Below are positions 26,463-36,300 of a stretch of 64,000 bases of DNA, one piece after another. Within the stretch, counting starts at the first letter, position 1. Every line of letters begins with the position of its first letter. This stretch comes from Spirochaetales bacterium (GTDB lineage: Bacteria > Spirochaetota > Leptospiria > Leptospirales > Leptonemataceae). The notes beneath the pieces are model-generated. The model was not told the origin of the DNA. It saw only the letters and a list, made by a program, of their open reading frames with translations, and did no database searches. Where the stretch lies: contig JACKOY010000022.1 in the NCBI GenBank assembly GCA_024233935.1, positions 4,489 to 68,488 of the forward strand, read 5' to 3'. The translations under genes were made by a program, and so were the position numbers.

Positions 26463-27134
26463 ATGGGGAATTTTTGGAAGAATAGAGCACTCCGGGCAGG
26501 CGCAGGGATCGGCCTTTTGGTTTTGGTGCTCGTCGCCTTCTATCTCTACTTGCATAACAGCGACGGTGGCCGGTGTGCTTCCGGCGACTGCGATGGCGGC
26601 ACCGGTGTCATGTTCTACCCCGATGGTACACGTTATCAGGGTCAGTTTGCCTCCGGGCAGCGCCATGGGCAGGGGACGCTGGAAAGCCCGCAGGTTGGCA
26701 GGTATGAAGGGACCTGGCGCTACGGATATCGGGAAGGTTCTGGTGTCGCTCGTTACCCGGATGATTCCCGCTACGAGGGCGAGTTTGTTGCCAATGAACG
26801 GCAGGGGCGTGGGACTCTGTACTATCCGGACGGCACACGTTATTCTGGTGACTGGCTGGCCGGGCAGCCGCATGGTTCCGGTACAATCAGGCTTCCGAAC
26901 GGACGAGAACTGCGAGGCGATTACGTTAGCGGAAGAGTCGAAAACGGAGCGGGCATCGTGAATTATCCCGACGGACGCAGATATATTGGTCAGCTTCGTG
27001 CCGGCCTGCGTCACGGCATCGGTCTTTTGCTCTCTTCCGAAGGGAATGTTGAGGCCTCGGGTGCCTGGGATAGCGATCGCCTGGTTGATTCGATCGACGG
27101 GCACGGCTCGTCGACCGTTGGTGAACCACAATGA
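26463..27134 (+). CDS. Membrane-anchored MORN-repeat protein
   Basis: 223 residues with an AAAGGTG ribosome site. One N-terminal helix (AGIGLLVLVLVAFYLYL) is followed by about six MORN repeats of ~23 residues, each with the YPDGTRYxGxF/W core: MFYPDGTRYQGQF, GRYEGTWRYGYREG, RYPDDSRYEGEF, YYPDGTRYSGDW, LPNGRELRGDY and NYPDGRRYIGQL. MORN repeats form elongated beta surfaces that bind lipids or proteins. There is no lipobox, so the helix is probably an uncleaved anchor with the repeats in the periplasm. A 93-base gap separates it from the preceding lipoprotein gene. Confidence 0.88.
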   Translation: MGNFWKNRALRAGAGIGLLVLVLVAFYLYLHNSDGGRCASGDCDGGTGVMFYPDGTRYQGQFASGQRHGQGTLESPQVGRYEGTWRYGYREGSGVARYPDDSRYEGEFVANERQGRGTLYYPDGTRYSGDWLAGQPHGSGTIRLPNGRELRGDYVSGRVENGAGIVNYPDGRRYIGQLRAGLRHGIGLLLSSEGNVEASGAWDSDRLVDSIDGHGSSTVGEPQ

Positions 27135-27321
27135 TCTACGGCTGCTGAATCCCATCTCCCGCGCACGGATCTCCCGATATCGGCGTTCTGTGCTCTGTCG
27201 GGGCCGCTCGCCTGCGCTGCACGCTTCCCGGCCAGATCTTAAATTTTTCCGACAAGACTGCGCGAAGCGATCCGATAGTTACACTGGGGCGCGTGTCTGT
27301 GACCGGCGCCCCATATCTCGT
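27135..27321. other. Spacer between the MORN gene and the TolC-like gene
   Basis: 187 bases with no convincing gene. The TolC-like frame is open through it, but that extension lacks signal-peptide character. No clear terminator, promoter or ribosome-binding site was found. Confidence 0.4.
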
Positions 27322-28902
27322 ATGATCTCTGGAAGGAAGCGCGACGCCGTCGTCCTCGTACTGCTTATCTGCTTCGGTCCCGGTATGCGGGCGCAGCCTT
27401 CCTCAACGGCCCCGATTCGCCTCGATATGGAAACGGCAATTCGCATGGGTGTGGCAAACAGCTTTGCGCTCAAATCCCTTAACTACCGCAACTCCGCGAT
27501 CCGCGCTCTGATCACGGAACGCTGGCGAGAGTATTTGCCGAGTGTAGGAGCATCAATCAATCGCACGCGAAATGTTAATATGGGCGCCCAGGATTCTTTG
27601 AGCAACGAAGTCCGTCTGACAATTGAACAGGTCATCTATGACGGCGGGCGTCGCGACCTGGGCGTGGATCTGGCCCGGATTGATGGCCTGCTTGCGCGCG
27701 AGGATTTTCGCATCACATACAATGAATTGCGGCTTGAGATTCAGCGTGCTTATCTTCAGGCGCTGGCAGCCCGGGGTGTCATTCTTCTGAATCAGAAGTC
27801 CTTGGAGCGGGCCAACCTACAGCTACGCCAGACGAGGCTGGAAGAAGACCTGGGTTTTGCCACTCGCGTCGATGTCTACAGCGTTGCGGCGCGTGTGCGT
27901 GAGGTTGAGCTGCGGTTACGGGAAGCGCGCAACCAATACCTGCAGGCGCTGAGTTCCCTCAAACAGACTCTGAATCTGGACTATTCCGCCGAGCTGGAAC
28001 TCGAAGGCAACCTCCTGCGTGACTATTATCTGCGTCCCCCGGTCGTGGATATTGAGAAGCTCATTACAACCGCGCTGGGGGAAAGGCCGGAAGTGGCGCG
28101 CTCGCTGGCCACGATTCGTCGATTGTCCAAAGAAAAGGAGATCGAAGAAGATGCATGGCTGCCCCGCGTAACCGTGAACGGCTACGTAGCTCGCTCGGGA
28201 GAGAATTTCCCGGTTCGCGAACGGAGTTGGGGGGCGGGCTTCACAATTACTTTTCCGATCGGCAGCACGACTTCTAATACCAATTCCGGCCTCGACATTA
28301 CGAATGACGGATCAAGCCGCACCGGGACCACCGGAACAGACCTCCAATTTTTTGACGATTTAGGGTACGACCGTCGCTTGCTCGAAAGCCGCCTTGGACT
28401 GGCCGAGGCGGTCGATCAGCACAATCAGCTGCGGAACGGACTGGCGATCGAAATCCAGCGGCAGTACGATACCCTGAGAGAGGCCTGGGAGTCCATTCGA
28501 ATTGGCAATGGGCGCGTGTACTTCAACTATGCAAGCTTTCATGTCCTGGAGCAACGCTACCAGGTAGGCGAAGTACGAAGGCAGGAGATCGTTGAGGCGG
28601 AGATAGAACTCGTCCGGGCTCAACAAGATCTCGTGGCCGCGGTTACGAATTACATGATCGCCGCCTATACGCTGGAATTCAGCGGCGCGCTCGAAATCGG
28701 GGAGCTTGATCTCGTAAGACACCAACGTGGAAACGGTAACATCATCCTGTCTCACTTGCTGGATGAAGACCTGGACCAAATTCGCAACGAAACACCCTCC
28801 GAAGATATCGACACTCTTCGCCGGGATCTGACAGATCCGGACCGCCGCCCGGACCCGGCCACGGATGACGAGTACTTGATCGACAGGATAGAATTGGAAT
28901 GA
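27322..28902 (+). CDS. TolC-family outer-membrane efflux/export channel
   Basis: 526 residues from ATG 27322, which begins a signal peptide (AVVLVLLICFGPGMRAQ). The mature protein shows the duplicated TolC layout of long heptad-like helices: METAIRMGVANSFALKSLNY at the start, LRLEIQRAYLQALAARGVIL, a middle loop, then the second half with AEAVDQHNQLRNGLAIEIQR and VGEVRRQEIVEAEIELVRAQ, the typical position-conserved segment before the last helix. TolC proteins form trimeric tunnels through the outer membrane. The ATGA overlap with the next lipoprotein gene and the RND genes downstream indicate a tripartite export system. Confidence 0.92.
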   Translation: MISGRKRDAVVLVLLICFGPGMRAQPSSTAPIRLDMETAIRMGVANSFALKSLNYRNSAIRALITERWREYLPSVGASINRTRNVNMGAQDSLSNEVRLTIEQVIYDGGRRDLGVDLARIDGLLAREDFRITYNELRLEIQRAYLQALAARGVILLNQKSLERANLQLRQTRLEEDLGFATRVDVYSVAARVREVELRLREARNQYLQALSSLKQTLNLDYSAELELEGNLLRDYYLRPPVVDIEKLITTALGERPEVARSLATIRRLSKEKEIEEDAWLPRVTVNGYVARSGENFPVRERSWGAGFTITFPIGSTTSNTNSGLDITNDGSSRTGTTGTDLQFFDDLGYDRRLLESRLGLAEAVDQHNQLRNGLAIEIQRQYDTLREAWESIRIGNGRVYFNYASFHVLEQRYQVGEVRRQEIVEAEIELVRAQQDLVAAVTNYMIAAYTLEFSGALEIGELDLVRHQRGNGNIILSHLLDEDLDQIRNETPSEDIDTLRRDLTDPDRRPDPATDDEYLIDRIELE

Positions 28903-29855
28903 ACAGACCCCTTTTACAGATACGCTTCCTGCTGCTTGCGCTTCCCGTGGCCCTTGTCGTCTGCTCCGAGGTTGAAGACGAACTGGGAACACTGCTGCCT
29001 CATCTCGGCGAGAGAAACCTGCTTTCGGTCGTCGGGGCGGCTCCTTTCCCGGGGCAGATCGGCGTCGCCGATACGACCAACGTAATTCTGACTTTTAACC
29101 GTCCGATTAACGGTCCGCGTTGTACGGACGCCTTTGCCCTCAGTCCAAGCGCAATCGGTGTATTCGCCGCGGGCGGTTCCGTGCTCCATTTTGATCCCAC
29201 AAACGACCTGACGCCAGGCAGCTACGTGATAACCCTCAGCCAGGACTGCGAAGACACCACCGGCCAGGATCTGGAATCACCATTCACTTCAACTTTTCAG
29301 GTGGCCGGGGGAGAAGTACCTTACGTTCAGGCGGTGGGGCTTGAAAGCCAGGGCTGCTCCACTACATGGCCCGGCACCGGTAGCGCCTCAGGTGGTGACC
29401 ATACTGCCGGCAGTTGCTGGTGGGATTCATCCTTGCCCCTGCTTTCGCCTACGAACTATGAGTTTCGCGGCGGTGACGTCTGCGGCGACGTTACGACCGA
29501 CAATTTCCGTATCGTCTTCAGTAACTACATGGATACGGGCGTAACCATCAACGCAATCAGCCTGACCCGGCAGTCACCGCCCGCTTCTCTGGCGACCATT
29601 CGGAAAGCCTCCTGGGCATGGTCGGACTGCCAGACCCTCAGCCCTTTTGGTTGCCGTGTCGTGACGGTTGCCTTTGCAGAAATCGAGGCCGCCTGCGGAA
29701 CCGCAACAACCTGGGGGGGCAACGATTTTAACATGCAACCCGATACGGCGATCGCTGATTTTCCCCTCTATACTCTGGAAGTCGATACAACTGCGCGGAC
29801 CGCTGCCGGGATTAACTTTACAGATGACTTTACCATTGGAGTCGAAAATGACTAG
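28899..29855 (+). CDS. Lipoprotein with bacterial Ig-like (Big_5/SbsA-type) domain
   Basis: 318 residues; the start overlaps the TolC-like stop by 4 bases. The signal peptide ends VALVVC (acylated Cys22). Residues ~50-130 match Big_5 Ig-like domains: VADTTNVILTFNRPIN, the FDPTNDLTPGSYVITLS core and a final strand. The remaining ~190 residues are cysteine-rich (about nine Cys), include GDVTTDNFRIVFSNYMDTG, which looks like a second Ig-like start, and may be disulfide-bonded. A surface or periplasmic accessory of the export system is plausible. The 3' end overlaps the next lipoprotein gene by 8 bases. Confidence 0.82.
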   Translation: MNRPLLQIRFLLLALPVALVVCSEVEDELGTLLPHLGERNLLSVVGAAPFPGQIGVADTTNVILTFNRPINGPRCTDAFALSPSAIGVFAAGGSVLHFDPTNDLTPGSYVITLSQDCEDTTGQDLESPFTSTFQVAGGEVPYVQAVGLESQGCSTTWPGTGSASGGDHTAGSCWWDSSLPLLSPTNYEFRGGDVCGDVTTDNFRIVFSNYMDTGVTINAISLTRQSPPASLATIRKASWAWSDCQTLSPFGCRVVTVAFAEIEAACGTATTWGGNDFNMQPDTAIADFPLYTLEVDTTARTAAGINFTDDFTIGVEND

Positions 29856-30594
29856 AAGACGAACTACCTTCGGGGTACTGGTCCTGGGCCCTTTGCTCAT
29901 GCAGTGCTCCCTTTTTGGACCGCGGGGTGATGTGCGTATAGCTACGGCTTCCGGCCGGGAGCGCGCCACCATTGCGTTCGGCTTCATTGAGGACCGGCAC
30001 GATCGCTTTACACCTCACGCGACGGCGAATTTTGCAGATATGCTGAGTTTCGAGCTGATGCAACGTAACTACCGCGTGATCGAGGCTGATCGTTCGGTCT
30101 TGCGTCCAGATCCAGTCGCCGCCGCTCAAGAAGCAATTCGGGAGCAGGAGCGTTTGCTTCAAGAGAGGCGTAACTCCGAAAGCCAGCCCAATAGCCAGAC
30201 GCGGGCCCGCACAAATAACAGCAGCGGCATGCAAGATGAAACGCGTGACCTGCTCCCGGAGCGTTTGCGTTATGTAGCCGGTGAAATTGCATACGCTTCG
30301 CGGCCCGATGACCCGACCGAGCGACTTTTGCGGCCGTCGGAAATTCAGAAGCTCCACGAAACAGTGGCCTTCGACTTTTTTCTCCAGGGAGCAGTGGGTG
30401 CGACCGACACGGGTCTTCTGCTGGAGACCGAAGAGAGTTCGCTGATCTTTCTGGATATCTATGGCGCAAGTGGCACACGCGTAGGTGCGATCAGTTTCAC
30501 TGTTACGGAGGAGTCACTGAAGGAGGCCTCATTCCTGCGGGAAGTGGCCGAGCGAATCGCCGACGAATTCTCACGTCGCAATTTCCAACGATAG
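29848..30594 (+). CDS. Lipoprotein, loosely CsgG/FlgO-like
   Basis: 248 residues from the ATG overlapping the previous stop. The signal peptide is MTRRRTTFGVLVLGPLLMQC (acylated Cys20). The mature start RATIAFGFIEDRH, followed by FADMLSFELMQRNYRVIEAD, is reminiscent of CsgG/FlgO-type periplasmic lipoproteins, whose N-terminal domain has the pattern small-molecule-like strand plus helix plus 'R-x-Y-x-V-I-E'. A polar Gln/Asn/Arg-rich linker (~100-125) and VAFDFFLQGAVGATDTGLL follow. The family assignment is tentative. It is the last plus-strand gene before the opposed GGDEF-like gene. Confidence 0.7.
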   Translation: MTRRRTTFGVLVLGPLLMQCSLFGPRGDVRIATASGRERATIAFGFIEDRHDRFTPHATANFADMLSFELMQRNYRVIEADRSVLRPDPVAAAQEAIREQERLLQERRNSESQPNSQTRARTNNSSGMQDETRDLLPERLRYVAGEIAYASRPDDPTERLLRPSEIQKLHETVAFDFFLQGAVGATDTGLLLETEESSLIFLDIYGASGTRVGAISFTVTEESLKEASFLREVAERIADEFSRRNFQR

Positions 30595-30642
30595 GATTGC
30601 GTCACAGACCGGGGGGACGGTCGTCGTGGTCGTGATACTCGA

Positions 30643-31665
30643 TCAGGAATCCTCGTCCGGCTCTGGAAGACAAACAACCCTGTGCCCGCCTTGCTCTATT
30701 GCTTTTCCCAGAGCCGACTCGGCCATTTCCACGAGGATCTTCTGGGTCGCATCAATCTGCGGCATCTTTGGCGAGCGTTGCAAGGGCCTGTACGTTTGCA
30801 GGGGACGCACCGTGGCGACACCTACACTAATACTGAGCCGCTGCCTCCGAAATAGGCCGCCGCCCAAATCGATCTTTGCACTATCGACGCGGCGAAGAAT
30901 GCGTTGGCCCACGTGGCGGGCCCCACTGGCATTCGTCTCTGAAAGAACGGCCCCGAAAGTGGGGAGCGTAAAGTGGTCAAGCGTGGCAAATAGGTCGCCC
31001 GGCCGGTGCACCGCTTCCTGGATCTTTCCGGCCAGATCGGCGACGAGCCGCTCCACGGCGCCAGGCGAGCGCTTTCTCGCGAACTCGTCCAGACGATCGA
31101 TGCGTGCCAGCACGATGGAGATTGGCCAATCATAGCGCAGGCATCGTTTCCATTCGGAATCCAGGAAGGATCTAAATTCGAGATCGGTTCCAATGGCGGG
31201 AGGGCCGGGCACCTTTAGGCCGACTCCGGCGCGAAGGCTTTTCGTCAGATCCCGGTTGAGGCGCATGATTTCCAGGCTGAGGCGGGTCCACTCTTCAGCC
31301 TGCCGCAATCTCTGAGACAATTCCGCTTCGACCAGTGGCAGTGTAATGAAGTCCTGTCCAGGCTCATTGCAAGACGTGAAAGCCATGTCGGCCAGATCCT
31401 GCGCGATCATGAGGACGCTGGCAATCGGGCCGGGTGCTCGTACTCTCTCGCAACAGTTCCGGATGTCTTCGATTTCTTTCCTGTCACCAACTTCGGCAGC
31501 GAGGATTGCGCACCAACCGGCGCCAGATCGTTCATGCAGTTTCAGAAAGTCTTCGAGTTCGGCTACTGACTGAACCGGAATCATCTCCTGATGGCCGCCG
31601 GCATTCACGGCGGCCCGTACATGCCGACCCAGGTCCCGGGATTTCGTCAGACTATAAAACAGCAC
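30643..31665 (-). CDS. Degenerate REC-GGDEF-like regulatory protein
   Basis: 340 residues from GTG 31665, chosen because GAGG lies 7 bases upstream; an ATG at 31809 would overlap the adaptor gene. Residues ~1-130 look like a receiver-type alpha/beta domain without a clear phospho-acceptor Asp. The C-terminal ~170 residues have the GGDEF scaffold (WPISIVLARIDRLDEFARKR; the R-P-GDLFATLDHFTLPTFGAVL region; LSISVGVATVRP), but the signature GG(D/E)EF is replaced by TLDHF. Cyclase activity is therefore unlikely; it may bind nucleotide or be a purely structural regulator. It lies between the lipoprotein and adaptor genes on the opposite strand. Confidence 0.72.
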   Translation of the reverse strand: MLFYSLTKSRDLGRHVRAAVNAGGHQEMIPVQSVAELEDFLKLHERSGAGWCAILAAEVGDRKEIEDIRNCCERVRAPGPIASVLMIAQDLADMAFTSCNEPGQDFITLPLVEAELSQRLRQAEEWTRLSLEIMRLNRDLTKSLRAGVGLKVPGPPAIGTDLEFRSFLDSEWKRCLRYDWPISIVLARIDRLDEFARKRSPGAVERLVADLAGKIQEAVHRPGDLFATLDHFTLPTFGAVLSETNASGARHVGQRILRRVDSAKIDLGGGLFRRQRLSISVGVATVRPLQTYRPLQRSPKMPQIDATQKILVEMAESALGKAIEQGGHRVVCLPEPDEDS

Positions 31666-31790
31666 CGTCGAGGCCTCATGCTTGAAGTTTTCGGTTTCCT
31701 GTGAGGCAATCCACACACCGCGCTGGGCGATATTTAAGGAAATGGATGATGACCGTTGACAGCGAGGGGGCCGTCTGCCGATAGTAAACC

Positions 31791-33362
31791 GTGCGCGGAG
31801 CTTTATCAATTCTCACCCGTGTCGCCGCTTCACTCCTCGGCGCACTGCGAGCGGCTTTTGCTCGTTTAAGTCCACGCACTCAGCGGCTGTCCCTTGCTTT
31901 CCTGACCTTGCTGGCACTGTATTCCGTGCTTTATGTCGCGTACCGCATCGTTCCGGTGGTCTGGGTCGGACGCCTTGCTCCAGCCTTGCGGGTTGTTTTC
32001 GCACCTGCGGAGTTTGTGGCGGGCCGCGTGGGTTTGAGCAGCGACCAGATGCGTATTGAGCAGGGCGACGCAGTCACTGTTGCTGCAATTGAAGTGCGAA
32101 CGCAAACTATAGAGCCGAGTATATCTGCGTCCGGCAGGATAGAAGCGCTGGAGCAAGCAAACATAGTCTCAAAGAACAGCGGGCGGATAGAGCGCATGTA
32201 CGTCGATGAAGGCGAGCCCGTGCGAAGGGGGCAGCCCCTATTTCAGCTGGAACGCCTGCCACTTGAGTTGCAGTTAGCCCGCGAGCGAGCGGCAGTGCAG
32301 AGCGCGGAAGCTCAGCATCGCCTGGCGCGCGAGCGCTACGAGAACGCCCGGCGTGGAGTGGAAATTCGGTGGAACGAGATTGAACAGCGCCGCGTGGAAG
32401 CACAACAGCTCAAGGCCCAGCTCGACCGTGCGCGGATTCGATTTGAAGGCCAGCAGGTTCTCTACCGCGAGGGTGGCCTGAGCGCAGACGCCTACAATGC
32501 TGCGCGAGCGGAATTGATTTCCCGGGAAGCTGCCTATCTGAATGCCGTCACAGACCTCAACATCGCCAACGTAGGTTTCAGAGATGAAGATATTACCGGG
32601 CGGGGGCTTTCCGTCCCCGCCAATGCCCGTGCTCGATTTCAGTTGCTGGTGGACCTGAACACCCGCGTTGAGAAGGCTGAAATGGAGGCGGCGGCTTCTG
32701 GAGTATCCCAGGCGCGTGCCGACATGCAGTCGACCGCCAGATTGCTCGAAGAGGCGACCGTTCGCGCACCTATGGACGGGGTCATCGCCGAGCGAAACCG
32801 TACCGCCGGAGAAGAGGTGCTGGGCGGAGCCTCTACTCAGGCAGGTGATCCAGTTCTGATTCTCGTGAATATTGACCAGGTCTATGCCGTGATGGATATT
32901 CCGGAAACCGACGCCATCCACCTCGAGCCAGGGATGTCCGTGCATTGTGACGTGGATGTATTCGGGGACGAGACTTTTGCAGCGGAGTTGCGTCTGATTA
33001 AACCTGTCATTGAAGAGAGATCGCACACCGTTCAGGTCAAAGCCATCATATCAAATCCGGATCACCGCCTCAAGCCCGGAATGTTCTTGCGGGGCCGGAT
33101 CATAACGGGTCCCGAACGTCAGGCGGTTCTCGTGCCAGAAGACGCGATCCTTCCTCAGGAAGAAGGCAAGGCTTTTGCTTTCCTTATTCGCGATGGTACG
33201 GTTTTCCGTGTCGAAGTGGAGACGGGAGATCGCTACGAGGACATGATCGAAATCAAATCCGGACTGAACGCCGGCGATATTATCGCGATCGAGAAATTCG
33301 CACTCCTGCGCGATGGTCTCGCTGTCCTGCCGGAGCTACAACCATCCCAAGCCAGTAATTAA
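31791..33362 (+). CDS. RND membrane-fusion (adaptor) protein
   Basis: 523 residues from a GTG start. One N-terminal membrane helix (LSLAFLTLLALYSVLYVAYR) is followed by the HlyD/AcrA fold: lipoyl half EALEQANIVSKNSGRIERMY with VDEGEPVRRGQPLFQLE, a long coiled-coil hairpin (~150-300), the second lipoyl half TVRAPMDGVIAERN, and beta-barrel and membrane-proximal domains (GMSVHCDVDVFGDETF, NPDHRLKPGMFLRGRI). It bridges an RND pump to the TolC-like channel. It is longer than AcrA (~400) because of the N-terminal extension and a larger hairpin insertion. RND pump 1 follows after 1 base. Confidence 0.92.
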   Translation: MRGALSILTRVAASLLGALRAAFARLSPRTQRLSLAFLTLLALYSVLYVAYRIVPVVWVGRLAPALRVVFAPAEFVAGRVGLSSDQMRIEQGDAVTVAAIEVRTQTIEPSISASGRIEALEQANIVSKNSGRIERMYVDEGEPVRRGQPLFQLERLPLELQLARERAAVQSAEAQHRLARERYENARRGVEIRWNEIEQRRVEAQQLKAQLDRARIRFEGQQVLYREGGLSADAYNAARAELISREAAYLNAVTDLNIANVGFRDEDITGRGLSVPANARARFQLLVDLNTRVEKAEMEAAASGVSQARADMQSTARLLEEATVRAPMDGVIAERNRTAGEEVLGGASTQAGDPVLILVNIDQVYAVMDIPETDAIHLEPGMSVHCDVDVFGDETFAAELRLIKPVIEERSHTVQVKAIISNPDHRLKPGMFLRGRIITGPERQAVLVPEDAILPQEEGKAFAFLIRDGTVFRVEVETGDRYEDMIEIKSGLNAGDIIAIEKFALLRDGLAVLPELQPSQASN

Positions 33363-33363
33363 G

Positions 33364-36300
33364 ATGCGCACGATCCAGCGGCTGGCCATATCGCGTCCCG
33401 TCAGCACGGCCATGTTCTATGCCGGCCTTGTTCTTATCGGCATTCTTGCCTTCTTACGAATTGAGACGAACCTACTACCTCAGCTTGAGTTCCCCCGTAT
33501 CACGATCGTCACGGCTTACGAGAATGCCGCACCGGAAGAGATCGAGTTTCTTGTAACGAAGCCGTTGAGTGAGGCCATTGGGACGGTCAGTGGAATCCAG
33601 AAGGTCACGTCAGAAAGCGTCGAAGGCGCCTCGTTTATCACGGCCCAGTTTGGATGGGGCACGAACGTGGACTTCGCCGTCATGGAGTTGCGCGAGCGAG
33701 TTGATCAAATTCGCAACGCATTGCCACAGGATGCAGAACGCCCGATCATCAGTCGATTCGATCCTTCAGAGGACCCCTTTTTCGAAATAGTCTTCTTCGC
33801 CCGGGCTCTCTCGAATCCTGAGGATTTGCGCCATTTTGTCGATAACGAAGTCCGCGTTCACCTCGAGCGTGTGGATGGCGTTGCTCTGGTCGAGCTGGCC
33901 GGAGGCTATCAGAAGGAGATCCAGATTGATGTCGATCCGCAGCTGATGGTAAGCCACGGTCTGAGCTTGCCGTTCATATCGGAGCGTATCCGGTCATCCA
34001 ACATGAACTTGCCGGCTGGTCATATTACGGTTGGCTCCAGAGATGTCTTGATCCGAACGCTCGGTGAATACGGTAGTCTCTCCGAGATCGGGCAGACAGT
34101 GGTTGCCACCAGCGAAGGCGGAGCGCCGGTCATGCTTTCCCGATTGGCGACCATCAGAGATGGGTATCGCGAACGGCGAGGCCTCGCGCGCTATAACGGA
34201 GAAGAATGTGTCATTGCGTCGCTTCGCAAAGAGGCCGGCAAAAACACGGTCCGCGTAGCCGTCGACGTGCGCTCGCAGATACAACACCTCCGGGAGCGTT
34301 TCGGGCGAGAAATAGAACTACATGTAGTGTATGACGAGTCGCGGTTCATTGATCAGGCCATGTCGAATATTTCCACTTCGCTTCTCATCGGAGCCGGTCT
34401 GGCTTTCCTTTCTCTTGTTCTCATTCTACGCAACATCAGCAGCCCGCTGATTTTAGTCTCCGTGATCCCCATTTCTCTGTTGTCCACGATTGTCTTGATG
34501 TATGCCCGGGGTCTATCGCTGAACATCATGTCTCTGGGTGGGCTGGCATTGGGTGTCGGCATGCTGTTCGATTCCGGCAATGTGATTCTGGCGGCAATCG
34601 AACGGCAGTCCATGGCCGGACTGCCGCCCCGCGAGGCTGCCTTGAAAGGCGCCAGCGAGGTCGCCGGTTCTGTCACGATCGCCGTGCTTACCACTGTAAT
34701 TGTGTTCCTTCCGGTCGTCTTTGTTGAGAGCGTCGCGGGTATTGTATTTAAGGAAATGGCACTGACGATTACGTTTTCGCTGCTTTCCAGCCTGCTTGTT
34801 TCTTTAACACTCATACCGATGCTCGCGTCATTGCGCACCCGAACCGGAGGACGCGAGCGACTTCAGAAGCTCACGGTCATTCAGCTTGCCGCAAAAGGGG
34901 AGGAGTTTCTCCAGAAGCATTACGAAGAGCGGCTCTTCCGTCTTCTGGATCGCCCAGGGCCTTTTTTCCTACTACTTGGTGCGTTGCTTGTTGCGGCTTT
35001 TGCGCTTTTACCGTTCGTCCGCAAGGAGTTCCTTCCGGCGGTCGATACTGGTGAGCTAACGGTTGAAATGCTCGCGCCCCGATCATCCGCTCTGGAATTC
35101 ACGTCGCGCTCTGTGCAGTATATTGAACAATACGCATCGCGCGCGGAATCGGCGGAGCACGTGCTGACCCGGGTAGGGTACGATGGCGATCAGGTGCTGT
35201 CCCGTCGTGGAGCGGATAGCGAGACGCATCGGGCTGAAGTGCGAATCGTGCTCGGAAGCGAGAGAAGCGTTTCGGCCGAGCAACTGGCAGAACATTTGCG
35301 GGACAATGTGCGGCTTCGCCCGGACATGCGTGTCTCTTACCGGCTGAGCGGTGATGTACTCAGCGACATTCTGACACCCGATTCAAGACCCATAACACTT
35401 GAAATATCCGGAGACGAATTACCGATCCTGGACCGAATGGGAAAAGAGATTTCAGGCCTAATCGAAGGCATCCCCGGAGTCGTGGACGTTCGCACAACAA
35501 TGGATGAGCAGCCACCGGAATATCACCTCTACTATGAGGAGGACCGAATGGCGGCGGCCCAAATCCAAAACTCCGATTTGGCGCGGGATCTTCAGATAGC
35601 TGTGGAAGGTTCTGTGGTCAGCCATTATCGCGTTGGGGATGACGAAATCGACATACGCTTGCGGGCGGCCGGTTCGAGGCCACCAACTCTTGCGAGCCTG
35701 GAAACATTGCGCTTTCGAGGCGAAGACGACAACTACATGAGCCTTGAGCAACTTACCCAGCTCGTACAGGAACCGGGTTATACAAGCATACTGCGGTCGC
35801 ACAATACACGTATAAATCGGGTCACGGCTGGAGTCGAAGACGTAAGCCTTTCGGATGTTTTCGATGAAATTGACCTTCGACTTGAAGACCTGAGTATCGA
35901 ACCGGGCTATCGTGTTCAATTCGGCGGCGAGCGCGAGAATATCGAAGAATCCTTTCGGGAACTCGGGTTAGCTTTCATTCTGGCGGTGGTCTTGATATAT
36001 ATGCTGCTCGCCGCCAAGTTTGAGTCCCTCCTGCATGCGCTACTTATGATGTTTACAATTCCCCTGATTGCAATCGGTATACTTCCCGCGTTGCTTCTTA
36101 CCGGCAAGAGCATAAACGTGAGCGCCATAACAGGCATGATCTTGCTTGTCGGCATCGTTGTCGACAATGCCGGCCTTTTTCATGAATACCTGGAGCTCCT
36201 GGAAAGGGAGGGCTTTGATCTGGCAAGCGCCGTCGTTGAAAGTGGAAAAATCGTGCTTCGCCCGATTCTGTTAAACAATTGCACCACTCTACTGGCCCTT

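Noticed and set aside
30643..31809. ATG 31809 as start of the GGDEF-like protein
   Set aside because: It would overlap the start of the adaptor gene and add 48 residues of low-complexity sequence; GTG 31665 has a good GAGG site.
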